This document shows positions 1 through 9,001 of a stretch of DNA of 32,932 bases, piece by piece (position 1 is the first letter of the stretch; each line of letters starts with the position of its first letter). Origin of the DNA: Geobacteraceae bacterium (GTDB taxonomy: Bacteria; Desulfobacterota; Desulfuromonadia; Desulfuromonadales; Desulfuromonadaceae); NCBI GenBank assembly GCA_020201305.1, contig JAIVHC010000010.1, positions 1-32,932 of the forward strand, given 5' to 3'. The notes below the pieces were generated by a model. It was given only the letters and a program-made list of their open reading frames with translations. It was not told where the DNA came from and made no database searches. The translations under genes and the position numbers were made by a program.

Positions 1-123
1 GACAACATCGCCATGAGCGCAGAGCTGATCACCCCCATCGCCATGGACAAAGAGCTTCGCTTCGCAATCCGCGAAGGTGGCCGTACCGTAGGCGCTGGTG
101 TTGTAAGCGAAATTATTGAGTAG
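1..123 (+). CDS. tuf: Elongation factor Tu, C-terminal end (partial)
   Basis: The first 40 codons of the window, ending in TAG, read as the last part of EF-Tu domain 3, including the typical [20 protein letters not shown] and [16 protein letters not shown]-Tu delivers aminoacyl-tRNA to the ribosome as a GTP complex. The 5' part lies outside the window. The stop is 12 bases before rpsJ, so tuf is probably the gene heading the S10 operon here, as in many proteobacteria. Confidence 0.95.
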   Translation, partial: DNIAMSAELITPIAMDKELRFAIREGGRTVGAGVVSEIIE

Positions 124-135
124 TAGAGGATTCAG

Positions 136-444
136 ATGGCTAGTCAGAAGATAAGAATTCGCCTCAAGGCGTATGACCATAAACTGCTGGATATGGCAGT
201 AAATGAGATTGTAGATACGGTGAAGCGCACAGGTTCTCGCTTGGCAGGACCCATTCCGCTTCCCACAGTAATTAATAAGTACTGTGTACTGCGTGGTCCG
301 CACGTAGATAAGAAAAGTCGCGAGCAATTTGAGATCCGCACGCATAAGCGGCTGCTCGATATCCTCGAGCCGACCCAGCAGACAGTAGATGCTCTTATGA
401 AGTTAGATCTTTCTGCGGGCGTATTTGTAGAAATCAAGCTGTAA
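136..444 (+). CDS. rpsJ: 30S ribosomal protein S10
   Basis: The 102-residue protein has the normal S10 length and signature ([13 protein letters not shown] near the start, [19 protein letters not shown]). S10 lies in the head of the 30S subunit and is also known as NusE, a transcription antitermination factor. The ATG follows an AGAGGA-type ribosome binding site. It is the first ribosomal gene of the S10 operon, tightly spaced after tuf. Confidence 0.97.
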   Translation: MASQKIRIRLKAYDHKLLDMAVNEIVDTVKRTGSRLAGPIPLPTVINKYCVLRGPHVDKKSREQFEIRTHKRLLDILEPTQQTVDALMKLDLSAGVFVEIKL

Positions 445-484
445 GCGCAGTACAAGTTACTATAGAGATGATGAGGACAGAGTG

Positions 485-1120
485 ATGGTAGACGGTATTC
501 TTGGAAAAAAACTGGGGATGACCCAGATATTTACCGAGAGCGGTGCGCGTATACCGGTTACGGTTATCGAAGCAGGTCCCTGCACGGTAGTGCAGAAAAA
601 GCTTGCCGAGACCGACGGGTACATGGCAGTACAGCTCGGGTTTGGAGCACAGAAAGCCCAGCGTGTAAATAAGCCCCTCACCGGGCACTTTGCCAAAGCA
701 GGACAGGGTGTCTTCCGGTTCTTGCGTGAGGTAGGTGGTGACGTGGCTGAGTACGAAGTAGGTGCTCAGATCAAATGTGATGAGGTTTTTAGCGCTGGCG
801 ATGTTGTAGATGTGGTGGGCACGAGCAAAGGCAGGGGCTTCCAGGGTGTTATGAAACGCTGGAACTTCTCCGGCGGACGTAGTACTCATGGTTCTAAGTT
901 CCATCGTAGTGCTGGCGCAATAGGTGCCAGTGCGTGGCCTGCAAAGGTATTTAAGGGTAAGAAGATGGCCGGCCAGATGGGGAATGAGCAGGTAACTGTT
1001 CAAAACCTCGAAATTGTTGACGTGCGTGCCGATCAGAATGTGGTTCTGGTTAAGGGTGCGATCCCTGGTCCGAAGAATGGTCTGGTCGCAATTCGCAAAG
1101 CGGTGAAGGCGAAGGCCTAG
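485..1120 (+). CDS. rplC: 50S ribosomal protein L3
   Basis: The protein has 211 residues, the usual length. It shows the L3 opening ([13 protein letters not shown]) and the conserved central loop ([16 protein letters not shown], followed by [15 protein letters not shown]) that reaches toward the peptidyl transferase centre. The track starts it at a GTG at 482, but the ATG at 485 fits the usual L3 N-terminus equally well or better. It is the second gene of the S10 operon. Confidence 0.96.
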   Translation: MVDGILGKKLGMTQIFTESGARIPVTVIEAGPCTVVQKKLAETDGYMAVQLGFGAQKAQRVNKPLTGHFAKAGQGVFRFLREVGGDVAEYEVGAQIKCDEVFSAGDVVDVVGTSKGRGFQGVMKRWNFSGGRSTHGSKFHRSAGAIGASAWPAKVFKGKKMAGQMGNEQVTVQNLEIVDVRADQNVVLVKGAIPGPKNGLVAIRKAVKAKA

Positions 1121-1145
1121 GCCTAGGTGATACGGGAGAAGTGCA

Positions 1146-1622
1146 ATGGCTAAAGTAACTGTATATGATATGCAAAAAAATCCGTTGTCGGAACGTGAAA
1201 TATCTGACAGCGTTTTTGATACACCGGTAAAGGGATACCTTATCCATGATGTTGTCCGTAGTCAGTTGGCTGCGCGCCGTCAGGGAACTGCTGCGACAAA
1301 GTCGCGTGGCATGGTCGCAGGTGGGGGTAAAAAACCTTATAAACAGAAGGGTACGGGTAATGCCCGTCAAGGCACCATCCGCGCACCTCATTATGTAGGT
1401 GGTGGTGCTGCTTTCGGTCCGTCGCCGCGCCAGTACGGCTTTAAACTGAATAAAAAGGTTAAAAAGTCTGCGCTGTGTTCAGCACTTTCAGCACGCTTCC
1501 AGGGGCACAATGTCAAAGTGTTGCGTGCAGAAGGCATTAATGTCTACGATGTTATGAAATACCGTAAACTCGTTTTGACAGAGGGTGCCGTAGAAGTACT
1601 GGAAGGAGCATTAGCGCAATGA
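1146..1622 (+). CDS. rplD: 50S ribosomal protein L4, with an internal in-frame deletion
   Basis: Both ends are good L4: the N-terminal part contains [18 protein letters not shown] and [16 protein letters not shown] (the extended loop lining the exit tunnel), and the C-terminus reads [21 protein letters not shown]. The protein has only 158 residues, while the family usually has about 205. Around base 1510-1525, GHNVKVL runs directly into [10 protein letters not shown], so roughly 45-50 residues that normally lie between them (one edge of the globular domain) are absent without loss of frame. L4 normally also represses its own operon. The stop overlaps the rplW start (ATGA). It may be an assembly error; if real, the fold of L4 would be badly affected. 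Confidence 0.9.
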   Translation: MAKVTVYDMQKNPLSEREISDSVFDTPVKGYLIHDVVRSQLAARRQGTAATKSRGMVAGGGKKPYKQKGTGNARQGTIRAPHYVGGGAAFGPSPRQYGFKLNKKVKKSALCSALSARFQGHNVKVLRAEGINVYDVMKYRKLVLTEGAVEVLEGALAQ

Positions 1623-1906
1623 GACCTTTGCATCAGATTATAAAAAAGCCACTCCTTACCGAAAAAACGACCATGCAGAAAGAGGACGGGCGTGTGGTTG
1701 CATTTGAAGTGGCACGGGATGCCAACAAGATTGAGATCAAGCAGGCTATTGAGAAGGCCTTTGATGTCAAGGTTGACGATGTCAACACCATGATTACCGC
1801 AGGAAAGATAAAGCGAGTCGGGCGGCAGTTTGGCAAGCGTCCCAATCGGAAGAAGGCATATATTACTCTCGCCGAAGGTAGCAACATAGATTTCTTCGGC
1901 GTGTAA
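1619..1906 (+). CDS. rplW: 50S ribosomal protein L23
   Basis: This 95-residue protein has the normal L23 length, with [12 protein letters not shown] at the N-terminus and [17 protein letters not shown] in the rRNA-binding half. L23 sits at the exit of the polypeptide tunnel, where trigger factor and SRP dock. The ATG overlaps the rplD stop by four bases, indicating translational coupling. Confidence 0.96.
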   Translation: MRPLHQIIKKPLLTEKTTMQKEDGRVVAFEVARDANKIEIKQAIEKAFDVKVDDVNTMITAGKIKRVGRQFGKRPNRKKAYITLAEGSNIDFFGV

Positions 1907-1935
1907 TGACAGTTTAAGGAATACGGAGTAGGATA

Positions 1936-2760
1936 ATGGCGATAAAAAAGTTTAAGCCAACCTCGCCAGGGCGGCGTCACATGACGGCCTCGTCTTTTGA
2001 GGAGGTTACAACCGCGACACCGGAAAAGTCACTTTTGGAGCCTTTGAAGAAAAGTGGCGGGCGTAACAATAACGGGCGGATCACCAAGCGCCATACCGGT
2101 GGCGGTCATAAACGTAAGTACCGTATTATTGATTTCCGCCGGGACAAGAAAGAGATTCAGGCCAAGGTTGTATCTATCGAATATGACCCGAACCGTTCTG
2201 CCCGGATTGCCCTGCTCAACTATGCGGATGGCGAAAAACGTTACATCCTTGCTCCGCAGGGTATGGAAGTCGGAAGCAATGTTCAGGCAAGCAACAGTGC
2301 GGACATTAAACCTGGCAATGCAATGCAGATTCGTTCTATTCCACTCGGCACCTGGGTTCACAATGTGGAACTCAAGGTAGGTAAGGGTGGGCAACTGGCA
2401 CGTAGTGCTGGTGCTTATGCGACGATCGCGGCTAAAGAAGGTAAATACGCGCAGTTGCGCCTCCCTTCTGGTGAGGTGCGCCTGGTGCTGCAGGAGTGCT
2501 GCGCAACTATTGGCCAGGTCGGAAACATCGATCACGAAAATGTGAAACTTGGTAAAGCCGGGAGGAATCGCTGGCTTGGCAAACGGCCTCAGTCACGTGG
2601 TGTTGCTATGAACCCGATCGACCACCCCCATGGTGGTGGTGAAGGTAAGAGTTCGGGTGGTCGTCATCCGGTTACACCTTGGGGTGTCCCGACCAAAGGG
2701 TATAAGACCCGCACCAATAAGCGCACTGATCGTTTTATTGTGCGCCGTAAGAACAAGTAA
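1936..2760 (+). CDS. rplB: 50S ribosomal protein L2
   Basis: The 274 residues match the full family length. Diagnostic segments are [14 protein letters not shown] at the start, [17 protein letters not shown], and near the C-terminus [15 protein letters not shown], with the conserved histidine important for peptidyl transferase function. L2 binds 23S rRNA and helps join the subunits. A GGAGTAGGATA ribosome binding site precedes the ATG. Confidence 0.97.
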   Translation: MAIKKFKPTSPGRRHMTASSFEEVTTATPEKSLLEPLKKSGGRNNNGRITKRHTGGGHKRKYRIIDFRRDKKEIQAKVVSIEYDPNRSARIALLNYADGEKRYILAPQGMEVGSNVQASNSADIKPGNAMQIRSIPLGTWVHNVELKVGKGGQLARSAGAYATIAAKEGKYAQLRLPSGEVRLVLQECCATIGQVGNIDHENVKLGKAGRNRWLGKRPQSRGVAMNPIDHPHGGGEGKSSGGRHPVTPWGVPTKGYKTRTNKRTDRFIVRRKNK

Positions 2761-2771
2761 AGGAGGCAGTT

Positions 2772-3050
2772 GTGCCAAGATCAATTAAAAAAGGACCTTA
2801 CGTCGAAGAATCACTGTTGCGCAAGGTTGACCTTGAAGGAGGTTCTACCTCCACTAAAGTTATTAAAACCTGGTCACGCCGCAGTACAGTTATTCCTGAG
2901 TTTGTCGGACATACCTTTGCGGTTCACAATGGCAAGAAGTTTCTGCCGGTTTACATTTCCGAAAACATGGTAGGACACAAACTTGGTGAATTTGCTCCGA
3001 CCCGTACATATTACGGTCATGGGGTAGATAAGAAGTCCAAGAGAAAATAA
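2772..3050 (+). CDS. rpsS: 30S ribosomal protein S19
   Basis: The protein has 92 residues with the S19 signature ([10 protein letters not shown] at the start, [22 protein letters not shown], and [14 protein letters not shown] at the end). It starts with GTG at 2772 behind an AAAGGAGGCAGTT binding site; the competing frame from 2770 is spurious. S19 binds in the 30S head near S13. Confidence 0.96.
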   Translation: MPRSIKKGPYVEESLLRKVDLEGGSTSTKVIKTWSRRSTVIPEFVGHTFAVHNGKKFLPVYISENMVGHKLGEFAPTRTYYGHGVDKKSKRK

Positions 3051-3068
3051 TAGCTACGGAGTTCCAGA

Positions 3069-3401
3069 ATGGAAGCTAAATCTAAATTGAGATATGTCCG
3101 CATGTCGCCGCAGAAGGCTCGCCTGGTTGTGGATATGGTACGCGGCAAAAATGTGCAGGAAGCTCTGAATATTTTGCGTTTTTCCCCTCAGAAACCCGCC
3201 GCAATTGTTTCGGGTGTGGTCAAGTCTGCCGTAGCTAATGCCGAGCAGGCCGGGGTTGCCGATGTAGATAAGTTGTTTATCAAGGCGATCACTGTAGATC
3301 AGGGGCCTGCACTCAAGAGGTTTATACCTAGAGCGCAGGGGCGTGCCAGTAGAATTCGCAAGCCAACCAGTCATGTTCAGGTTATCCTGGACGAGAAATA
3401 G
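3069..3401 (+). CDS. rplV: 50S ribosomal protein L22
   Basis: The 110 residues match L22, with [16 protein letters not shown] near the N-terminus, and [17 protein letters not shown] forming the C-terminal hairpin that lines the exit tunnel. It lies between rpsS and rpsC in the canonical S10 operon order. Confidence 0.96.
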   Translation: MEAKSKLRYVRMSPQKARLVVDMVRGKNVQEALNILRFSPQKPAAIVSGVVKSAVANAEQAGVADVDKLFIKAITVDQGPALKRFIPRAQGRASRIRKPTSHVQVILDEK

Positions 3402-3420
3402 CCATCAGGGAGGTGATAGT

Positions 3421-4059
3421 TTGGGCCAGAAAGTTCATCCAATAGGGTTTCGCCTGGGGATTATTAAAACCTGGGAATCGAAATGGTATGCAGATGAAGA
3501 TTACTCTCGCTTTGTGCATGAGGATCTGAAACTGAGAAATTACTTGAAGAAGCGTCTCTATCATGCAGGGATTTCCAAGATAGAGATTGAACGCGCTGCA
3601 GGTAAAATGAAATTGAACATCTATGCTGCACGTCCGGGAATTATTATCGGTAAGCGCGGTTCCGAGGTGGAACTCCTCAAGTTGGAACTGGCCAAACTCA
3701 CCGATAAAGAGGTCTTTCTCAACATCCAGGAAGTACGCAAGCCTGAGGTTGATGCACAGTTAGTTGCCGAAGGAGTAGCTCTTCAGCTTGAGCGCCGGGT
3801 AGCTTTTCGTCGTGCTATGAAGCGCAGCGTAGGTCAAGCATTACGCTTCGGTGCCGAGGGGATCAAGATCACCTCCAGTGGTCGTCTGGGCGGCGCCGAG
3901 ATGAGTCGTACAGAATGGTATCGCGAGGGCAGGGTTCCACTTCATACTCTGCGTGCCGACATCGACTTTGGTTTTGCTGAAGCCAAGACCACCTACGGCA
4001 TCATCGGGGTTCAGGTTCTCATCTTCAAGGGCGAAGTTCTCTCACAAGAGAAGAAATAG
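3421..4059 (+). CDS. rpsC: 30S ribosomal protein S3
   Basis: The track begins at 3343, inside rplV, but the true start is the TTG at 3421, giving [12 protein letters not shown], the universal S3 N-terminus, directly after a strong AGGGAGGTGATAG binding site. That gives 212 residues, normal for S3. The KH domain motif ([15 protein letters not shown]) and the C-terminal [20 protein letters not shown] are present. S3 forms part of the mRNA entry channel of the 30S subunit. Confidence 0.96.
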   Translation: MGQKVHPIGFRLGIIKTWESKWYADEDYSRFVHEDLKLRNYLKKRLYHAGISKIEIERAAGKMKLNIYAARPGIIIGKRGSEVELLKLELAKLTDKEVFLNIQEVRKPEVDAQLVAEGVALQLERRVAFRRAMKRSVGQALRFGAEGIKITSSGRLGGAEMSRTEWYREGRVPLHTLRADIDFGFAEAKTTYGIIGVQVLIFKGEVLSQEKK

Positions 4060-4083
4060 ATAGCCAGATAGGAGTATGACGAT

Positions 4084-4509
4084 ATGTTAATGCCCAAGAA
4101 GGTTAAACATAGAAAGCAATTTAAAGGGCGAATGAAGGGCGCTGCACGTGGCGCTACCGCTATAAATTTCGGCGATTACGGTCTCCAGGCTCTTAACTGC
4201 GGTTGGCTTTCATCCCGTCAGATCGAGGCTGCGCGACGTGCCATGACTCGTTACATAAAGCGTGGTGGTAAAATCTGGATACGCGCATTTCCGGATAAGC
4301 CTCTGACACGTAAAGCAGCCGAAACCCGTATGGGTAAAGGTAAGGGCTCTCCTGACAGTTGGGTAGCTGTAATTCGTCCGGGCATGATTATGTACGAAAT
4401 GCAGGGCGTGCCCGAAGATGTAGCGCGTGAAGCATTCAGACTTGCGGCACATAAGCTGCCGATCAAGACCAAGTTTGTTGTCAGGGAGGGGAGCAGCAAT
4501 GAAAGCTAA
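4084..4509 (+). CDS. rplP: 50S ribosomal protein L16
   Basis: The protein is full length at 141 residues, with [18 protein letters not shown] at the start, the central [17 protein letters not shown] and [16 protein letters not shown]16 organises the tRNA-binding site of the 50S subunit. Its end overlaps the start of rpmC by about eleven bases, so the two are probably translationally coupled. Confidence 0.96.
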   Translation: MLMPKKVKHRKQFKGRMKGAARGATAINFGDYGLQALNCGWLSSRQIEAARRAMTRYIKRGGKIWIRAFPDKPLTRKAAETRMGKGKGSPDSWVAVIRPGMIMYEMQGVPEDVAREAFRLAAHKLPIKTKFVVREGSSNES

Positions 4510-4690
4510 GGAACTTGAAGGGTACAGCGTTGATGAGCTGCAGAAAAAATCAGATGAACTGAGTCAGGAGTTGTTCAACCTTAAGTTCCAACTGCATACA
4601 GGACATCTTGACAATACAGCCAAGATTTCTCAGTTGCGCAAGGACATTGCTAGGACAAAAACAATTCTGCATCAAAAACTTGCCGGTTAG
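4499..4690 (+). CDS. rpmC: 50S ribosomal protein L29
   Basis: The track starts upstream at 4427, but the ATG at 4499, after GGGAGGGGAGCAGCA, gives [14 protein letters not shown], the standard L29 N-terminus, and a 63-residue protein. The helical hairpin with [20 protein letters not shown] is typical. L29 sits beside L23 at the tunnel exit. Confidence 0.95.
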   Translation: MKAKELEGYSVDELQKKSDELSQELFNLKFQLHTGHLDNTAKISQLRKDIARTKTILHQKLAG

Positions 4691-4708
4691 GAATATTAGG
4701 GTGATCGT

Positions 4709-4969
4709 ATGACCACAGAGCGTCGAAATAAAAAGAAAGTTGTCGGAGTAGTTACAAGCGACAAGATGGATAAAACAGTTGTTGTGAAAACTGATGATCT
4801 TGTCAAACATCCGGTATATAAGAAGTACCTGAAGCGCAGCAAGAAGTACAAAGCGCACGATGAGACCAACAGCTGTTCTGTTGGAGACAAGGTTCTGATA
4901 ACTGAAGCACGTCCGCTTTCACGAGATAAGCGCTGGCGTGTCGCTCAGGTACTGGAAAAGTCTGTATAG
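4709..4969 (+). CDS. rpsQ: 30S ribosomal protein S17
   Basis: This 86-residue protein shows the S17 OB-fold signature: [14 protein letters not shown], then [19 protein letters not shown] and [18 protein letters not shown]. It is a primary 16S rRNA binder of the 30S body and lies in its normal place between rpmC and rplN. Confidence 0.96.
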   Translation: MTTERRNKKKVVGVVTSDKMDKTVVVKTDDLVKHPVYKKYLKRSKKYKAHDETNSCSVGDKVLITEARPLSRDKRWRVAQVLEKSV

Positions 4970-4984
4970 ACTGGGAGATAGACA

Positions 4985-5353
4985 ATGATTCAAATGCAAA
5001 CCACACTTGATGTGGCAGATAATTCAGGAGCCAAAAAGCTGTGCTGCATCAAAGTACTGGGTGGCTCGAAGCGCACCTATGCAGGGCTGGGCGATGTGGT
5101 TGTCTGCTCTGTTAAGGAAGCACTGCCCAATTCCAAGGTTAAAAAGGGAGACGTAGTGCGCGCAGTTATAGTACGTACTGCGAAAGAAGCCGCGCGTCCG
5201 GATGGTTCCTGTATCCGTTTTGACAAGAACTCAGCAGTAGTTATCACCGCTGCCGGCGAGCCTACCGGGACCCGTATTTTCGGACCGGTTGCCCGTGAGT
5301 TACGTGCGCGCAAATACATGAAGATCATATCCCTTGCACCTGAGGTGCTTTGA
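4985..5353 (+). CDS. rplN: 50S ribosomal protein L14
   Basis: The 122-residue protein is complete, with [18 protein letters not shown] at the start, a conserved central barrel, and [24 protein letters not shown] at the end. L14 forms intersubunit bridges. It is the first gene of the spc-type segment, which here continues directly from the S10 segment without a visible terminator. Confidence 0.97.
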   Translation: MIQMQTTLDVADNSGAKKLCCIKVLGGSKRTYAGLGDVVVCSVKEALPNSKVKKGDVVRAVIVRTAKEAARPDGSCIRFDKNSAVVITAAGEPTGTRIFGPVARELRARKYMKIISLAPEVL

Positions 5354-5376
5354 TAGCAGGCTGGAGATTAAACGAA

Positions 5377-5706
5377 ATGGCAGTAAAGAAGCTACATGTA
5401 AAAAAGGGTGATCTCGTTCAGGTCATGGCGGGCAAGGAAAATGGTAAGCAGGGTAAGGTATTGCGTGTTTTCCTCGAGAAAAATCGTCTAACTGTAGAAA
5501 ACCTGAATATAGTCAAACGCCATACCCGCCCTTCACAGATGAATCAGGAAGGCGGTATTGTAGAGAAGGAAGCGGCAATGTCTGCATCCAATGTGATGTT
5601 GGTTTGTAACGCTTGCAATCAGCCTTCGCGTACCGGGATTCGCGTTCTTGAAGACGGGTCAAAAGCCCGATTCTGCAAGAAATGCAACGAGATCGTAGAC
5701 AAGTAA
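5377..5706 (+). CDS. rplX: 50S ribosomal protein L24, with zinc-type C-terminus
   Basis: The track start at 5350 overlaps the end of rplN; the ATG at 5377, behind a GGCTGGAG site, gives AVKKLHVKKGDLVQVMAGKE, the KOW-motif N-terminus. The 109 residues include NIVKRHTRPS. The C-terminal part contains two cysteine pairs (VCNAC and FCKKC), which could bind zinc. L24 is an assembly initiator of the 50S subunit. Confidence 0.95.
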   Translation: MAVKKLHVKKGDLVQVMAGKENGKQGKVLRVFLEKNRLTVENLNIVKRHTRPSQMNQEGGIVEKEAAMSASNVMLVCNACNQPSRTGIRVLEDGSKARFCKKCNEIVDK

Positions 5707-5717
5707 CGGAGAGCTAA

Positions 5718-6257
5718 ATGGCCAGGTTGAAAGAAAAATACAATAAAGAACTGGCACCTAAACTGCTGAAGGATCTGCAACTTGACAATGTCATGCGGGT
5801 ACCCAAAGTAGAAAAGGTTGTCGTAAATATGGGTGTAGGCGAGGCAATTCAGAATTCAAAATTGCTCGAATCTGCGGTTGAAGAGATCGGCAATATAACT
5901 GGCCAAAAACCTGTTATAACTAAGGCAAAGAAATCAATTGCGGGTTTCAAGTTGCGCGAGGGGATGCCGATCGGGTGCATGGTTACGTTACGACAAAACC
6001 GCGCATATGAGTTTCTGGACCGGTTAATTAATGTCGCGTTGCCGCGTGTACGTGATTTCAAGGGGATTTCTCCCAAAGCATTTGACGGGCGTGGAAATTA
6101 CACCCTTGGGATCAACGAGCAGATCATTTTTCCAGAGATTGAACTCGATAAGATTGCAAAGATTGGTGGGCTGAATATTTCTATTGTCACTACAGCTCAG
6201 ACAGATGAAGAGGGGCGAGCCCTTCTTACTGAGTTGGGAATGCCATTCAGAAAATAA
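5718..6257 (+). CDS. rplE: 50S ribosomal protein L5
   Basis: The protein is full length at 179 residues. Characteristic segments are [20 protein letters not shown], the [21 protein letters not shown] block and [20 protein letters not shown]5 binds 5S rRNA together with L18. It is spaced 11 bases after rplX. Confidence 0.97.
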   Translation: MARLKEKYNKELAPKLLKDLQLDNVMRVPKVEKVVVNMGVGEAIQNSKLLESAVEEIGNITGQKPVITKAKKSIAGFKLREGMPIGCMVTLRQNRAYEFLDRLINVALPRVRDFKGISPKAFDGRGNYTLGINEQIIFPEIELDKIAKIGGLNISIVTTAQTDEEGRALLTELGMPFRK

Positions 6258-6278
6258 TCAGTCTTATTGGAGGAAGAT

Positions 6279-6464
6279 GTGGCAAAAAAATCATTGATAG
6301 CAAAAGCAAAGCGGCCGCAGAAATTTGCTGTCCGCAATTACACCCGCTGTCCTATATGCGGTCGTTCCCGAGCATACTACCGCAAGTTCGATATGTGCCG
6401 TATTTGCTTGCGTAAACTGGCGCTCGAAGGCAAACTGCCCGGCGTGCTGAAATCAAGCTGGTAA
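6279..6464 (+). CDS. rpsN: 30S ribosomal protein S14, zinc-binding type
   Basis: The track begins at a TTG at 6267, but the GTG at 6279, six bases after the GGAGGAAGAT site, gives [15 protein letters not shown] and a 61-residue protein of the short S14 class. The four cysteines CPIC and CRIC at residues 24, 27, 40 and 43 form the zinc knuckle that defines the C+ form. S14 is in the 30S head near S3 and S10. Confidence 0.95.
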   Translation: MAKKSLIAKAKRPQKFAVRNYTRCPICGRSRAYYRKFDMCRICLRKLALEGKLPGVLKSSW

Positions 6465-6484
6465 ATTAATTAAGGAGCTGTTCC

Positions 6485-6883
6485 ATGGCAATGACTGATC
6501 CTATTTCGGATATGCTGACCCGCATCCGCAACGCGGGAATGGCTAGGCATGTCAAGCTCGCGATCCCTTCTAGCAAAGTGAAGATTGCGATAGCTGATGT
6601 GCTGAAAAGTCAGGGATACATAAAAAACTACAAAGTAATTACAGATGACGTACAGGACTCGCTGGTTATCTACCTGAAGTACGACTCTGAGCGGAAGCAC
6701 GTAATCAATGAGATAGCGCGTGTTTCTAAGCCGAGTCGACGTACTTATGTGGGGTATGATGATATTCCCCAGGTCAAGAATGGTCTCGGGTGTGCAATCA
6801 TTTCAACATCTAAAGGTGTTCTGTCCGATGCCGCTGCCCGTGAAGCTCAGGTTGGTGGCGAGTTCGTCTGCACCGTCTGGTAG
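6485..6883 (+). CDS. rpsH: 30S ribosomal protein S8
   Basis: The 132 residues match S8, with [19 protein letters not shown] at the N-terminus and the family's closing signature [22 protein letters not shown]. The chosen ATG lies eight bases after AAGGAG; a second ATG two codons later is also possible. In E. coli, S8 represses the spc operon by binding its mRNA near rplE. Confidence 0.96.
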   Translation: MAMTDPISDMLTRIRNAGMARHVKLAIPSSKVKIAIADVLKSQGYIKNYKVITDDVQDSLVIYLKYDSERKHVINEIARVSKPSRRTYVGYDDIPQVKNGLGCAIISTSKGVLSDAAAREAQVGGEFVCTVW

Positions 6884-6904
6884 ATAACGTAAGGAGTGTA
6901 GGCA

Positions 6905-7444
6905 ATGTCAAGAGTCGGAAAAAGACCGGTAACTATACCGGCCGGAGTAAAAGTTGATTTGAGCTCCGAAATGATTAAGGTACAGGGACCTAAAGGGAAT
7001 CTTGAGCGTAAGATATCCGATCAGGTTCTTGTTTCCATGGAAGCAGATTCGATTTCGGTTAAGCCCATCGAAGCAGCACGAGTTGATACCTCCATGCAGG
7101 GTCTGTATCGTGCACTTATCTCAAACATGTTTGAGGGCGTAACTAATGGGTTCCAGAGGGTTCTAGAGATCAATGGTGTTGGTTATCGCGGGGATGTTAA
7201 AGGTAAAACCTTGAACCTTGCCCTCGGCTACTCCCACCCCATTGCGTATTCCATACCCGAAGGGATTGAAATAGAAGTAGAAAAGCAGACTAAGCTGACG
7301 GTTAAAGGCATTGATAAAGAACTTGTCGGTGCTACTGCTGCCAAAATTCGTTCATTTCGTTCCCCTGAGCCTTACAAAGGTAAAGGGATCAAGTATGCGG
7401 AAGAACGTATCCTGCGTAAAGCAGGTAAAACAGGTAAGAAATAA
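6905..7444 (+). CDS. rplF: 50S ribosomal protein L6
   Basis: This complete 179-residue L6 begins [17 protein letters not shown], has [19 protein letters not shown] in the second half and the signature [14 protein letters not shown] at the end. L6 lies near the base of the L7/L12 stalk in the factor-binding region. Confidence 0.97.
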   Translation: MSRVGKRPVTIPAGVKVDLSSEMIKVQGPKGNLERKISDQVLVSMEADSISVKPIEAARVDTSMQGLYRALISNMFEGVTNGFQRVLEINGVGYRGDVKGKTLNLALGYSHPIAYSIPEGIEIEVEKQTKLTVKGIDKELVGATAAKIRSFRSPEPYKGKGIKYAEERILRKAGKTGKK

Positions 7445-7464
7445 TTCATAACAGGAGATACATA

Positions 7465-7833
7465 GTGGCTGGCGTAATTTCAAGAGCGGAATCGAGAAAA
7501 AGACGACAAGCGCGCGTGCGACGCAAGGTTATAGGTACTGCTGACAGGCCGCGTCTCTGTGTGTTCCGCAGCTCAAAGCATATATATGCACAGATAATTG
7601 ATGATTCACAGGGTGTCACTGTCGCCGCTGCATCTACGCGAGATAAAACTGTAGGTGACAGTCTTGCGTACACTGGCAATGTGGAAGCGGCCAAAGCGGT
7701 AGGGGAAAAGATAGCCCAGCATGCCCAGGAGAAGGGCATTAAAAATGTTGTATTTGACCGTAATGGCTTTGTATACCATGGCCGGGTAAAGACAGTGGCA
7801 GATGCTGCTCGTGAAGCGGGCCTGGATTTTTAA
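7465..7833 (+). CDS. rplR: 50S ribosomal protein L18
   Basis: The protein has 122 residues. [20 protein letters not shown] and the closing [26 protein letters not shown] are standard L18. The start codon is GTG behind an AGGAGATACATA site. L18 binds 5S rRNA and carries it into the 50S subunit together with L5. Confidence 0.96.
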   Translation: MAGVISRAESRKRRQARVRRKVIGTADRPRLCVFRSSKHIYAQIIDDSQGVTVAAASTRDKTVGDSLAYTGNVEAAKAVGEKIAQHAQEKGIKNVVFDRNGFVYHGRVKTVADAAREAGLDF

Positions 7834-7852
7834 TTTTTAGTAGGAGGTTCCT

Positions 7853-8338
7853 TTGCGACAAAACGAACAAAATGAAACAGAGCTGATTGATCGTGTGATC
7901 CAGATTAATCGCACATCTAAAGTTGTTAAAGGTGGGCGGCGTTTCAGCTTTTCTGCTCTTGTAGTTGTAGGCGATGGCAAAGGTCGGGTAGGATTTGGCA
8001 AAGGTAAAGCCAAGGAAGTTCCCGAGGCTATCCGTAAAGGGGTAGATAAGGCCAAGAAGAGGATGATTGAGATACCTTTAAGCGATACCACTATTCCTTT
8101 TGACAGTTTGGGTCGCTACGGGGCTGGAAGTGTGCTGTTGAAGTCCGCTTCCAAAGGTACCGGTATTATAGCCGGCGGTCCGGTTCGCGCCGTGCTTGAA
8201 TCAGCCGGAGTCGGGGATATACTATCCAAGTGTCTGGGTTCTAATAACCCCCATAATGTTGTCCGGGCGACAATGAATGCTCTCGAACAGCTTAAAAGCC
8301 GAGAAGAGATCATGGAACGTCGTGGCCTCAAGGCTTGA
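7853..8338 (+). CDS. rpsE: 30S ribosomal protein S5
   Basis: The 161 residues match S5, with the N-terminal double-stranded RNA-binding segment ([39 protein letters not shown]) and the C-terminal [20 protein letters not shown]. The start is TTG, after the strong TAGGAGGTTCC site. S5 lines the mRNA entrance and influences decoding accuracy. Confidence 0.96.
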   Translation: MRQNEQNETELIDRVIQINRTSKVVKGGRRFSFSALVVVGDGKGRVGFGKGKAKEVPEAIRKGVDKAKKRMIEIPLSDTTIPFDSLGRYGAGSVLLKSASKGTGIIAGGPVRAVLESAGVGDILSKCLGSNNPHNVVRATMNALEQLKSREEIMERRGLKA

Positions 8339-8361
8339 TCTAAGGACAATGGAGACGTTAG

Positions 8362-8547
8362 ATGAGTGAGAAGATCAAAATAACATTAAAGAAGAGTGCC
8401 ATTGGGCGTGATAAATATTTCACCAAGGTCCTTAAGGGCCTGGGGCTGACTAAGTTGCATAAAACTGTAGTTCTTCCCGCAACCCCTGAGATTAATGGCA
8501 TGATTGCCAAAGTTAGCCACATGGTTGCTGTAGAGGAATGCAAGTAG
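8362..8547 (+). CDS. rpmD: 50S ribosomal protein L30
   Basis: This 61-residue protein fits L30: [20 protein letters not shown] followed by [22 protein letters not shown]30 is absent from some bacterial groups, so its presence is a mild taxonomic marker. It ends only 11 bases before rplO. Confidence 0.95.
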   Translation: MSEKIKITLKKSAIGRDKYFTKVLKGLGLTKLHKTVVLPATPEINGMIAKVSHMVAVEECK

Positions 8548-8558
8548 AGGGTATACAC

Positions 8559-8999
8559 ATGGATTTGAGCAATTTGAGTCCCGCACCGGGATCAACAAAG
8601 AACAGAAAACGCCTAGGACGCGGAGCAGGTTCCGGCCTCGGCAAGACATCCGGCAAAGGGCATAAGGGGCAGAATGCACGCTCCGGTGGTGGAGTTAAGC
8701 CCGGCTTTGAGGGGGGGCAAATGCCTCTGCAACGGCGTCTGCCAAAGCGGGGTTTTTCACCGCTGAAAAAGAAGGTTTACAGTCTTGTAAATTTGAAAGA
8801 CCTTGAAACCTTTGAGGACGGCTCTACTGTCGAACCGGAGATGCTCATGCGAGCTGGATTTGTCAAGAAAGTCAACGACGGAGTTAAAGTCCTCGGTGAT
8901 GGAGAACTGACTAAGTCCCTTACGGTAAAGGCGCATAAATTCAGCTCCACCGCAGCGGAAAAGATTGCCGCAGCCGGTGGTAAGACAGAGGTACTTTAA
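8559..8999 (+). CDS. rplO: 50S ribosomal protein L15
   Basis: The track start at 8538 is inside rpmD; the ATG at 8559 gives [20 protein letters not shown] and 146 residues, the usual length. The glycine-rich [19 protein letters not shown] and the [18 protein letters not shown] segments identify L15, a late-assembling 50S protein. secY begins just after its stop. Confidence 0.96.
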   Translation: MDLSNLSPAPGSTKNRKRLGRGAGSGLGKTSGKGHKGQNARSGGGVKPGFEGGQMPLQRRLPKRGFSPLKKKVYSLVNLKDLETFEDGSTVEPEMLMRAGFVKKVNDGVKVLGDGELTKSLTVKAHKFSSTAAEKIAAAGGKTEVL

Positions 9000-9001
9000 T
9001 T

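Noticed and set aside
434-1003. 189-residue minus-strand ORF opposite rplC
   Set aside because: It mirrors rplC, a certain gene, and shows no family features.
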